Assembly: GCA_965243185.1 (NCBI GenBank)
Contig: OZ251531.1
Span: forward strand, 2,914,001 to 2,978,000
Source: CBDBCU01 sp965243185
Lineage (GTDB): Bacteria > Chloroflexota > Dehalococcoidia > Lucifugimonadales > UBA3495
DNA length: 64,000 bases
Direction: 5' to 3'
The notes under the pieces were generated by a model. It was not told the DNA's origin and did not search any database. It saw only the letters and a list, made by a program, of their open reading frames with translations. Position 1 is the stretch's first letter; the number at the start of each line of letters is the position of its first letter. Position numbers and translations under genes: made by a program. Of this stretch, positions 34,711 through 41,878 are shown piece by piece.

Positions 34711-35859
34711 ATGGCGAAGTTCAGGGGCAAGGCGGGGCCGGCGATTTTTGCGGCGTTGGCGTTGGCGGCGGCTTTGTTGGCTTGCACGGTTACGGAGGCG
34801 CCGGCGGCAAGTCCGGCGGGGCCGTTTAATGCGGTTATTGCGAAGTGGCACAACAACCACACGGCCGCTATTGCCATCAGCTACGACATAGTTGTGCGGC
34901 CGGAATGGGTGGCGGAAGTTAATGAGTACGCGCGGGAGCAGGGCGTAGTGATGGACTATGAGGTGGTGACCGGGTATCCGTACGGGGGGGAGGCGCCGGT
35001 TTTCAGCGGGGCGGACGATGCGAAGTTGGCTTATCTGAAGTCGGAGCTGCTGCCGCAAGGGTTTGGCTATTTCGGGCATGGGCATAATCATATTGACCAT
35101 GATGAACTAGCTTATGGGGACGCTTTGGAGTCCTTTCAGACCTGCTATGAGGTGATGGAGGATTGGGGGCTAAAGCCGGTGGCTTACGCTTATCCGCGTA
35201 ACGGGGGGCAGGAAAGGGAGACCCAACAAGCGTTGGCGGATGCCGGGTTTCTCAGCGGGCGGCTGATAACTACCCGGGAAAGGGATTTTTACCACTTGGC
35301 TGAGGATGAGGTGGCCCCGGAGAATTGGTTTGCCTTGGGGTCGGTGGAAATGCAAAGCCGGGAGTTTGACAATTGCGGGGCCTGCGTCAATGACAATGGG
35401 GAGTTGGTGCCGATTTTGGATAAGGCACTGGAGCGGAGGGCGTGGGTGATTTTGACTTACCATAATATCGGTCGGCCGGAGGGCTGGGGCTGGTATGACG
35501 GGGAGGAGTTCAAGAAGGATGTAAGGGCGGTGGCGGGGCGGGATTTTTGGAAGGGGACGCTGAATGACATAACCCTTTACGCGCGGGAACGGGAAAGGGC
35601 GGCGATAGAGATTGCTACGGTGGGGGATTATGGGACGGCGGCCGGATGGGTGGAGCTTACCTTGTCCGACGGTTTGGACAATGGGCGGTTTGACCAGCCG
35701 TTGACGGTATTGTTTGAGCAGCCGGCGGAATGGGTGGGAAAGGTTTTTACGGTGGTTCAGGAGGGGGAAGTGGTGGGGGAGTTCAGTTTTGACAAGCGGC
35801 GGGCAATGGTTTCACTGCAACCTAATGAGCGGGTGTATGTGATGCGGCTGAAACCTTAA
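34711..35859 (+). CDS. Lipoprotein with polysaccharide deacetylase (NodB-like) fold
   Basis: A 382-residue exported protein. The signal peptide ends in a lipobox-like LLAC, with the lipidated Cys near residue 25. The NodB-like catalytic part contains YDIVVRPEWVAE, FGYFGHGHNHIDHDE with the metal His pair, and AYAYPRNGGQ. This family removes N-acetyl groups from sugar chains, or in some members acts on other acyl groups. The C-terminal 120 residues form a beta-rich domain. It is likely attached to the membrane outside the cell. Starts at ATG 34711 after a GGGAG site. Confidence 0.85.
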   Translation: MAKFRGKAGPAIFAALALAAALLACTVTEAPAASPAGPFNAVIAKWHNNHTAAIAISYDIVVRPEWVAEVNEYAREQGVVMDYEVVTGYPYGGEAPVFSGADDAKLAYLKSELLPQGFGYFGHGHNHIDHDELAYGDALESFQTCYEVMEDWGLKPVAYAYPRNGGQERETQQALADAGFLSGRLITTRERDFYHLAEDEVAPENWFALGSVEMQSREFDNCGACVNDNGELVPILDKALERRAWVILTYHNIGRPEGWGWYDGEEFKKDVRAVAGRDFWKGTLNDITLYARERERAAIEIATVGDYGTAAGWVELTLSDGLDNGRFDQPLTVLFEQPAEWVGKVFTVVQEGEVVGEFSFDKRRAMVSLQPNERVYVMRLKP

Positions 35860-35890
35860 CTTGCCCTTATGTGCCAAGCAGGAGTCAAGG

Positions 35891-36000
35891 GCGGGCATTT
35901 TAGATTCCTCCCGTTGGTCGGAATGACATGGGGGCGGTCGGAATGACATAGCTATAGTGTCAGTTATCCGGGGCGTCAATAATTAGGGTGAACACGGCCT
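35891..36000. repeat. Dispersed intergenic repeat, copy 2
   Basis: Same sequence blocks as 1759-1880, in the same order: GATTCCTC..GGAATGACAT hairpin, GCTATAG, GTTATCCGGGGCGTCAAT and GTGAACACGGCCT. The ends of both copies terminate close to coding or RNA features. Confidence 0.6.
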
Positions 36001-36352
36001 AGGTTCCGGGGGTTTGGTTAGTCAGGGGGAGGGCGATGGTTACCCGGGGGACGGTGCTGGATACCCGAGTGGTGTGGCCTTGGCCGGTCAAATCCTCGAC
36101 GAGCATTACCCGGCCGGGGCCGATTTTATGGACGGAGCCGTCGCCGAGGCCGATTTCCCCTTCGCCGGAGAGGGTGATAATGTAGTTGCGGCGGGATTCC
36201 ACGTGCCAATCGCTGAACTGGCCGGGCGGTTGGACCCGAAAGCGGATGCTTTCAATTTGGGTCAAGGATGCCGGGTTGGGGAAGGTGTCGGTTTCGAGTT
36301 CGTCGAGGTGGGATTGGCCGTCGGGGCCGGTGTAGATGCGGGTGATGAGCAT
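35999..36352 (-). CDS. Cupin-fold protein
   Basis: A 117-residue beta-barrel-like protein. The first cupin motif is loose (SDWHVESRRNYIITLSGEGEI), with one metal-type His. The second contains GPGRVMLVEDLTGQGH. Small stand-alone cupins bind metals and ligands such as sugars or acids; the function is open. ATG at 36352 follows a weak ribosome-binding site. It ends within a base of the dispersed repeat. Confidence 0.75.
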   Translation of the reverse strand: MLITRIYTGPDGQSHLDELETDTFPNPASLTQIESIRFRVQPPGQFSDWHVESRRNYIITLSGEGEIGLGDGSVHKIGPGRVMLVEDLTGQGHTTRVSSTVPRVTIALPLTNQTPGT

Positions 36353-36463
36353 AATTCGGCCTCAGTTTCGCGATATGCCGGTAGGTTTGCTGGAAATTGC
36401 GGCTTAATGATAGCATAGGTTGGAATTGCCGGGATATTTACATAACGGCATAGGGAGGGAGCA

Positions 36464-37171
36464 ATGCTGGGGTTCAGCCAGGCCGTAAAGGAGAACCTAG
36501 AGAGCTATATCTATTTCCTGCAAGACCCTCGCGATGGGGAAGTGTTTTACGTGGGGAAAGGCGTCGGCGACCGAGTTTTCAGTCATCTGGCGGAATCCGT
36601 GGAAACGGACGCCGGGACGGAGAAAATAGACCGCATCCGGGAGATTCGCAGCGTGGGTTGCGAAGTGCAACATTTCATCCTGCGGCACGGCCTTACCGAA
36701 AAGGCGGCTTTTGAGGTTGAGGCGGCCATGATTGATTTCCTGGGACGGGACAATTTGTCCAATGTTATGGGCGGTCGTTATTCCCGGGATTTCGGGCTAA
36801 AAACGGCGGGGGAGATTTCGGCGATGTATGACGCCGAACCGTTAGTTACCAAACAGCCGGTAATCCTGATAAACCTTAACCGGCGTTATCAGCGGGGTAT
36901 GACCGAAGGGGAGTTGTACGAGGCTACCCGGAAGTTCTGGGTAGTGGGCCGCCGTAGGAATGGGGCCAAGTATGCCGTAGCCACCTACAAGGGTTTGACC
37001 CGAGAGGTTTATGAAATTGAGGAGTGGTATCACTCCGATGACCGGAAGCGCTGGGCGTTTAATGGGAGCCGGGTTTCCGATGAGAGCATCCGCAGTGAGC
37101 TTATTTACAAGTCCATAAAGGACATTTTCCCGTTGGGAGCCGCTAATCCCATCAAGTACCTGAACTGTTAA
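36464..37171 (+). CDS. GIY-YIG nuclease-domain protein
   Basis: A 235-residue protein. The N-terminal domain begins YIYFLQDPRDG, then FYVGKGVGDRVFSHL with the catalytic Arg-like position, then Glu in the AFEVEAAMIDFLG helix. This is the layout of LEM-3-type GIY-YIG endonucleases. The C-terminal 110 residues (ILINLNRRYQRGM, YEIEEWYHSDDRKRWAF) form a domain common to this branch. The role may be in DNA repair or defence. Codon use is balanced and AT content slightly higher than neighbours, so it may have been acquired. RBS GGGAGGG precedes the ATG. Confidence 0.82.
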   Translation: MLGFSQAVKENLESYIYFLQDPRDGEVFYVGKGVGDRVFSHLAESVETDAGTEKIDRIREIRSVGCEVQHFILRHGLTEKAAFEVEAAMIDFLGRDNLSNVMGGRYSRDFGLKTAGEISAMYDAEPLVTKQPVILINLNRRYQRGMTEGELYEATRKFWVVGRRRNGAKYAVATYKGLTREVYEIEEWYHSDDRKRWAFNGSRVSDESIRSELIYKSIKDIFPLGAANPIKYLNC

Positions 37172-37179
37172 AGGGGAAA

Positions 37180-37256
37180 TGGTGGGCAGTACTGGACTCG
37201 AACCAGTGGCCTCCTGCGTGTAAAGCAGGCGCTCTAACCGTCTGAGCTAACCGCCC
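37180..37256 (-). tRNA. tRNA-Val (anticodon TAC)
   Basis: Minus strand: GGGCGGT acceptor, GCTCAG D-loop, anticodon loop TTTACAC (TAC), T-loop GGTTCGAGTCC, discriminator A and encoded CCA. Confidence 0.95.
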
Positions 37257-37346
37257 ACAGGGGTGGACTGCCGGATGCCGCCGGTGGGGCGGGCCGGGGA
37301 TGGCGGGATTGACATAAGGAAAATCCGCCATGGGTTGGTAAAGAAG

Positions 37347-37422
37347 TGGCGCGCTTGGCGGGATTCGAACCCACGACCTTTGCCTCCGCAGGGCAACGCT
37401 CTCTCCACTGAGCTACAAGCGC
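37347..37422 (-). tRNA. tRNA-Arg (anticodon GCG)
   Basis: Minus strand: GCGCTTG/CAAGCGC acceptor, anticodon stem TTGCC/GGCAA around loop CTGCGGA (GCG), T-loop GGTTCGAATCC, discriminator G and encoded CCA. GCG is less usual than ACG for reading CGN arginine codons in bacteria. Confidence 0.9.
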
Positions 37423-37499
37423 GAATTTGCCGGGTATATTTCTCTTAACCGGCCCTTTAACCGTCGGGGCCGGCGGCCGCCGGGGTTGGCCGGGAAAGG

Positions 37500-37585
37500 T
37501 GGTGCCGAGGGAGGGATTTGAACCCACACGTCCATAAGGACACTGCGCCCTGAACGCAGCGCGTCTGCCGTTTCGCCACCTCGGC
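37500..37585 (-). tRNA. tRNA-Leu (anticodon CAG)
   Basis: Minus strand: GCCGAGG/CCTCGGC acceptor, anticodon loop TTCAGGG (CAG), long variable arm of a class II tRNA, T-loop GGTTCAAATCC, encoded CCA. Confidence 0.95.
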
Positions 37586-37633
37586 ACGGTGGACGGGAAC
37601 CGGGGCGTCAGAGGGGCCGCCGTCGGTTCGGAA

Positions 37634-37709
37634 TGGTGGGCGATGGAGGATTTGAACCTCCGGCCTCCTCGGTGTGAACGAGGCGCTCTAACCGCTGAGC
37701 TAACCGCCC
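37634..37709 (-). tRNA. tRNA-Val (anticodon CAC)
   Basis: Minus strand: GGGCGGT acceptor, anticodon stem CCTCG/CGAGG around loop TTCACAC (CAC), T-loop GGTTCAAATCC, encoded CCA. It is first of the four co-directional tRNAs. Confidence 0.95.
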
Positions 37710-37815
37710 GCCGCTTGCTCTGGATTATCCATTATAGGCAATTCCGGCGGAAAGCGCAACCCTGAAAGGGGCATTTGTTGGGGGCAATTCGGTTTTTCCG
37801 TTGGCTCAATTTTCT

Positions 37816-38565
37816 CTACTGGGCGGTCATTCCGCCGTCAATGACCAGTTCGCTGCCGGTTACGAAGGAGGATTCGTCGGAGGCCAGGTAGAGGATGCCG
37901 GCGGCGATGTCCTCGGGGGTGCCCATCCGACCTAACGGGGTGCGGCTGATTCGCAGGTGGTGAACTTCGGGTAGGGCGTGGCTGGCGGCGGTCATGGGGC
38001 TGTCCACGAAGCCGGGATGCACGGAGTTGACCCGGATGTTGTCGGCGGCGTACTGGATGGCGGCGGCTTTGGTCAGGATACGGACGGCGCCTTTGGAGGC
38101 GTGGTAGGCGGCGGAGGTTTCGCTGCCGATGATGCCGTAGATGGAGGAGATGTTGATGATGGAGCCGCCGCCGGCTTTGCGCAGTTCGGGGATTGCGGAT
38201 TTGATGCCGAGGAACACGCCTTTGCCGTTAATTTCCAGCACCCGCTCCCAGGTGGCGACATCGGTTTCGGCGACGGCGGCGCGGCCGCTGATGCCGGCGT
38301 TGTTGACCAGGATGTCGAGTTTGCCGTAGGCGGCGACGGTGGCGGCGATGACTTGCTGCCAGTTTTCGGGGCGGGCGACATCGAGGGGGATGAAAGTCGC
38401 CCGGCCGCCGGCCGCAACAATCTGCGCCGCTGTTTCTCGGCCCTCTTTTTCCAGGACATCGCCGAGGACGACGGCCGCGCCCTCTTGGGCCAGCAGTTTG
38501 GCGGTAGCCGCGCCGATGCCGCGGGCGGCGCCGCTGACCAATGCTACTTTTCCGGCAACGCGCAT
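37816..38565 (-). CDS. Short-chain dehydrogenase/reductase
   Basis: A 249-residue classical SDR from ATG 38565, preceded by AAGGAGG. Landmarks: SGAARGIG for cofactor, LVNNAG, and catalytic Ser/Tyr/Lys in NISSIYGIIG and AAYHASKG. The ending LVIDGGMTAQ is characteristic of cyclohexanol-type or 3-oxoacyl reductase-like SDRs. Acts on alcohol/ketone pairs with NAD(H). It is the last gene of the skewed chromosomal part; the next gene rightward belongs to the replicon-like region. Confidence 0.92.
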   Translation of the reverse strand: MRVAGKVALVSGAARGIGAATAKLLAQEGAAVVLGDVLEKEGRETAAQIVAAGGRATFIPLDVARPENWQQVIAATVAAYGKLDILVNNAGISGRAAVAETDVATWERVLEINGKGVFLGIKSAIPELRKAGGGSIINISSIYGIIGSETSAAYHASKGAVRILTKAAAIQYAADNIRVNSVHPGFVDSPMTAASHALPEVHHLRISRTPLGRMGTPEDIAAGILYLASDESSFVTGSELVIDGGMTAQ

Positions 38566-38639
38566 ATTGGACCTCCTTATGCCATTTTTCTGAATCTGCA
38601 AGTTATGTCAAGGCTTTTCCGAAAACGCCTGCCCGTACT

Positions 38640-38840
38640 CTACATAACAAGCCGTTGGATAAACCAACGGGTTGCGCGATGCCCCCTTTAAGAAGGGTCA
38701 TGGCAACACCAGAGTTCCCAGCTCTGATGTTGCCCCAACGAACACGCTTGACCAATAAGCGGCCGTCGGTTTTATGCCCAGCATAGGGCAGATTTTACCA
38801 AACCGCTCCTTGTCAAGCAAGACCTGGCAAGGAGTTTTTT
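38640..38840 (+). promoter_or_regulatory. Structured leader before the replication gene
   Basis: Three hairpins lie in 200 bases: CCGTTGG/CCAACGG at 38652-38670, GGCAACA..TGTTGCC with an inner CAGAG/CTCTG at 38702-38734, and CTCCTTG/CAAGGAG at 38806-38834. I see no gene here. The right edge of the chromosome and the left edge of the replicon lie somewhere in this spacer. Confidence 0.5.
38806..38840 (+). promoter_or_regulatory. Hairpin covering the replication gene's ribosome-binding site
   Basis: CAAGGAG (38828-38834) is the Shine-Dalgarno of the GTG at 38841, six bases away. An exact complement, CTCCTTG (38806-38812), lies upstream, so the site can be hidden in a stem. Since TTTTTT follows directly, the same stem could also act as a terminator. 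Either would limit initiator synthesis, as in plasmid copy-number control; that role is inference. Confidence 0.6.
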
Positions 38841-39863
38841 GTGGTTTCCGGCCAGACCTTAGTTCACCTTAAGCAGGAATCGTCCGCCTTCGTGAATATA
38901 CGCATTCGGAGCGCGTATGACGCGGGCAGCCGCCACCAACTGCCGGGGTCGGCGCGTCTGCTGTTGCAGTGCTATGCCCGCCACGCCGATATGGAGACCG
39001 GAGAAGTCTGCATCAGCCAGGCGCGGATCGAGGACGAGATGGGACTGGCGATAAACACCAGCAAGAGGATGACCCGGGTTTTGCTGGATGCGGGGCTGCT
39101 CATCGGGACGGGGAAACACTATCCGGGAAAAGAACGGGGGTATATGCCGGTTTATATCGTGGCGATGGCTCGGTCGTCCTGGGGGATGCTCGACCACGCT
39201 GATGCGGCGGAGCCCAAGCACACCGCTTTCCTGCCCGGCGAGGGACAAATGGAAATGGTGCCGTTTGAATACAAAACGATCTCCCCGAAACAAGCGGAGA
39301 CACTCATGAAGGTCGCCCAGGAAGCCGGAATGCACTGGGGACAGGCCAAAGCTGCGCTGGCTGAACGCTATGACATTGACCTGCGCGGCTACGAACTGGA
39401 AAACATCCCGGCCGAACTGTACGACCGCATATTTTTCGCCCTCAAGGAAATGAAGGAGAAGGCGCGCCACGGCTGGACACGGCAGGAGGCCCAGGAATGG
39501 ATTAGCGGGAGGAATAGCCGAGGGGAAAGGGCAGCGACTGCCCCCGAAGAAGCGCCGGCAGAAACGGTCGGGGTACTGCCGCGGACCGGGCCGGTTGACC
39601 ACAAAGCTGCCGAGGTTTGGGGGGCTGTCCTGTCCCGGTTAAAAGAGGAGCTGCCGCCGAATAGCTACGGTACCTGGCTAGAGGAGTCGCGGGGCGCAGA
39701 GTTCCGCGGAACCGACCTGGTTGTGGAAGTGAGCAGCTCGTTCGTTATCGAAGTACTGGAGCAGCGGTTTTATCAAACCATCGTGAGGAATCTGCGGCAG
39801 AGCAGCGGCGAGGACTACGATGTTCAGTTCACGGTATTCCCTGAGTTGGAGGGAGAGCAATGA
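38841..39863 (+). CDS. Replication initiator-like protein with DnaA domain-I C-terminus
   Basis: A 340-residue protein from GTG 38841. The N-terminal 110 residues hold a helix-turn-helix-type segment (ISQARIEDEMGLAINTSKRM), as in plasmid initiators. The C-terminal 85 residues (VWGAVLSRLKEELPPNSYGTWL, then VVEVSSSFVIEVLEQRF) closely match DnaA domain I, which recruits helicase. No AAA+ module is present. It is followed at once by five iterons, so it is the likely iteron-binding initiator of this replicon. Translation may be held back by the upstream hairpin. Base use is unlike the skewed chromosomal genes. Confidence 0.75.
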   Translation: MVSGQTLVHLKQESSAFVNIRIRSAYDAGSRHQLPGSARLLLQCYARHADMETGEVCISQARIEDEMGLAINTSKRMTRVLLDAGLLIGTGKHYPGKERGYMPVYIVAMARSSWGMLDHADAAEPKHTAFLPGEGQMEMVPFEYKTISPKQAETLMKVAQEAGMHWGQAKAALAERYDIDLRGYELENIPAELYDRIFFALKEMKEKARHGWTRQEAQEWISGRNSRGERAATAPEEAPAETVGVLPRTGPVDHKAAEVWGAVLSRLKEELPPNSYGTWLEESRGAEFRGTDLVVEVSSSFVIEVLEQRFYQTIVRNLRQSSGEDYDVQFTVFPELEGEQ

Positions 39864-39865
39864 AT

Positions 39866-40075
39866 GGCCGCCAAATTGGCGGCCATTCAGACGAATCGCC
39901 GCCAATTTGGCGGCCATTCCCGGTACTCCTCCCCTATCGAATCAGAATCTAAGGGAGACGTCACTGTACAGGGGAGGAGGTACCTACGTAGGCCAAATTG
40001 GCGGCGATTCAGATGTGAATCTCAGCCAATTTGGCGGCCAGTCAGACCGAAACGCCGCCAATTTGGCGGCCAGTC
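39866..40075. other. Iteron array, probable origin of replication
   Basis: Five copies of the palindrome GCCGCCAATTTGGCGGC (or its AAATT form), centred near 39875, 39906, 39997, 40030 and 40062. The spacings are 31, 91, 33 and 32 bp, near multiples of three helical turns. Between copies 2 and 3 lies an inverted repeat GGTACTCCTCCCCT (39922) with AGGGGAGGAGGTACC (39970-39984). The array begins directly after the initiator gene, the usual place for an iteron origin. Confidence 0.75.
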
Positions 40076-40101
40076 AGGAAAGTTGAAGGAGGTAGTGCCA
40101 G

Positions 40102-40542
40102 ATGCACCAGCGGAAAGAGGGTGAAACGGAAATCTCGTGGGCCGGGCGGATGCAGCGCTTGGGGGAATTCGGGATGTCTGCCGAAGTCAGCGGGTGGAAG
40201 CCGGAGGAGCATGGCCTAAACCAGTTTGGGCAGGGCTGCGCCGAAGTCCCGTGCCAGGTCTGCGCGGCGGCGCTGCTGCTGGCGCGGCGGTGGCTGTGGG
40301 ACGCAGCCCTGGCCGGCGCCCAGGGCGATGTCAGTCTGGCCGAGCGCGCCGTCGCTGACGTGCCGGAGTACTTAATCAAAAGCAACCCGGGCGCGGCTAT
40401 CGGGGATGCGATGGCCCGGGGCTTGGCGCGGTCCATCAGCCACGCCATGTTGGACTTGCCGGGGGAATACACGATAGCGGCCGTCAAGTCGGTCGTCGAG
40501 GACGCGGATGCAGAAGTGCTTCCCCAACCGGAACAAGGGTAA
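40102..40542 (+). CDS. Unknown protein, accessory region
   Basis: A 146-residue protein from ATG 40102, just after AAGGAGG. No family is recognised. The sequence has CAEVPCQVCAAALLLARRWLWDAAL, with three Cys near residues 46-54 and a short hydrophobic helix, then a mostly helical acidic C-terminus. It starts the rightward run after the origin and so may serve replication or partition; there is no ParA/ParB pattern to support that. Confidence 0.6.
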   Translation: MHQRKEGETEISWAGRMQRLGEFGMSAEVSGWKPEEHGLNQFGQGCAEVPCQVCAAALLLARRWLWDAALAGAQGDVSLAERAVADVPEYLIKSNPGAAIGDAMARGLARSISHAMLDLPGEYTIAAVKSVVEDADAEVLPQPEQG

Positions 40543-40782
40543 TGTTCCATTTTGCTGGGGGGGATAAAAATGGCAGCGATGGCGATGGTCGGGGCGGTCA
40601 CCTTGCTTTCCTGGCTGGCGTTTGCAATGGCGATTATTGGGGCAAGTTCCGCTCCGGAACTGGCGTTTTTGGTGCGACTGTCCTTTGCTAACGCCTGTGC
40701 GTGGCTATTCGTAATGGTGGGGGTGGGCTTTTGGCTGCTATTACGGCGGCCGGGGGAATAATCCACCCAGCAAAATGGAACA
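40543..40782. repeat. Inverted repeat pair enclosing a membrane micro-ORF
   Basis: A perfect 17-bp inverted repeat, TGTTCCATTTTGCTGGG (40543-40559) and its complement (40766-40782), encloses the 63-residue gene. The flanks share an 11-bp direct repeat ACCGGAACAAG (40527-40537 and 40785-40795). The structure resembles a small insertion with a target duplication. Confidence 0.7.
40570..40761 (+). CDS. Small two-pass membrane protein
   Basis: A 63-residue protein from ATG 40570, with GGGGGG seven bases before it. Two hydrophobic segments, about residues 5-26 and 35-57, are separated by a short polar link, and the C-terminus is basic (LLLRRPGE). It resembles no family I can name. It sits between 17-bp inverted repeats. 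A small-toxin, holin-like or regulatory role is possible but unproven. Confidence 0.6.
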   Translation: MAAMAMVGAVTLLSWLAFAMAIIGASSAPELAFLVRLSFANACAWLFVMVGVGFWLLLRRPGE

Positions 40783-40815
40783 GTACCGGAACAAGTAGTA
40801 GAGGAGGTTTAAGCC

Positions 40816-41235
40816 ATGCCCAAAAAGAAACTGCTGCCCGGGGAGTACAACAAGAAGGCCCATGTGTCCATCGATATGGACGGACTGGAGGCGGAGCTCT
40901 ACGCGCCGGAAAAGCTGGCCCGCATCAAGGCTACCCGGCCGGGCCGACTGGCCGACGGCGGCAGCGTCGTGGTGCAGGAGGATTACATCATCACGGTGCA
41001 TCGCCTGGATGGGCGCTGGTCGTTGACCATCAAGCACGATGCCGAGGAGATGCAGCTGCCCCACGATGTAGTGGAGCGCATCCGGCAGCTGACCGACCGG
41101 ATCCTCAGCGAAGCCCGCAAGGACGCGGCGAAGCGCGGGGCGGCCACCCGCCGCAGCAATGCCGCCGAACTGCTGGACCAGGCCAACATCGACGCGGACG
41201 AAGTGCTGGCCATGCTGAACGGACACATAGATTAG
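40816..41235 (+). CDS. Unknown basic/coiled-coil protein
   Basis: A 139-residue protein from ATG 40816 after AGGAGG. The N-terminus is basic (MPKKKLLPGEYNKK), the middle beta-type (YIITVHRLDGRWSLTIKHD), and the C-terminus a helix ending ANIDADEVLAML. No known motif. It follows the micro-ORF module and is upstream of the 207-residue gene by 16 bp, so co-transcription is likely. Confidence 0.6.
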   Translation: MPKKKLLPGEYNKKAHVSIDMDGLEAELYAPEKLARIKATRPGRLADGGSVVVQEDYIITVHRLDGRWSLTIKHDAEEMQLPHDVVERIRQLTDRILSEARKDAAKRGAATRRSNAAELLDQANIDADEVLAMLNGHID

Positions 41236-41251
41236 AGGAGGAGGTTACCGA

Positions 41252-41875
41252 ATGGCAAATCTGACGGTAAGCATCACGATGTCGCCGGAGCAGCGCTATG
41301 CTTGGGCGCTGCATTCCCAGGACGCCCGGCCGGGCGAGTTGTCGGCGTTCCTGAGCCGCAATCCCGGCTGGCGCCCCATCCCGATGTGGGAGTGGGTCGA
41401 GGACGGCGCGGACTCGCTGGTCGGCGAGGACTATTCCGGGCAAATCGGCAGCCTGCACGACCTCGCCGCTGAGCCCGGAGTGGTTCGGGTTACCAACGAG
41501 TGGGCGGAAGGGGTGAGCCACCTGAGGGTAGAACGGTTGCGCCCGGTGAACCCCTGCGGCGGACGGTGTAACCTCCGGCCGGCCGGAGGGGAGACGGTAA
41601 TTGACCATGCCCGGCTGTTCGTCAACGACGGCGGCGACCGCCTGCTGGTTACCCAGCCCTACATTTCCGGGGCGTTGCTGGAGGAGGGACTGACCCGGCT
41701 TTGCGCCCAAGAGTGCGCCGACGAGCTGGCGTGGCGCATTGCCGCGCCGACCACTGCCTGGTATCACCCGGCGGCATCCCTGGCCTTTATCGGGAAGCCG
41801 GAGGTGGTCAACAGCCTGTGCCTGAGCAGTCTGCAAGAGATGATCGATGACGGGACTTTGATAGTGGCGAGGTGA
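41252..41875 (+). CDS. Unknown protein, accessory region
   Basis: A 207-residue protein from ATG 41252, with GAGGAGG upstream. Early residues include ITMSPEQRYAWALHSQDARPGEL, and a later PWYHPAASLAF-like stretch; three or four Cys are scattered (CGGRCN, CAQEC). No recognised family, signal peptide or membrane segment. It overlaps nothing and is followed four bases later by the lipoprotein gene. It is in the rightward cluster. Confidence 0.6.
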   Translation: MANLTVSITMSPEQRYAWALHSQDARPGELSAFLSRNPGWRPIPMWEWVEDGADSLVGEDYSGQIGSLHDLAAEPGVVRVTNEWAEGVSHLRVERLRPVNPCGGRCNLRPAGGETVIDHARLFVNDGGDRLLVTQPYISGALLEEGLTRLCAQECADELAWRIAAPTTAWYHPAASLAFIGKPEVVNSLCLSSLQEMIDDGTLIVAR

Positions 41876-41878
41876 GCG

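Noticed and set aside
1..38600. Selenoprotein gene using the nearby tRNA-Sec
   Set aside because: I saw no convincing in-frame TGA in a conserved position in the genes of the window.
38806..38840. Plain terminator of an upstream rightward gene
   Set aside because: No rightward gene ends upstream; the SDR there runs leftward, and the stem overlaps the next gene's ribosome-binding site.
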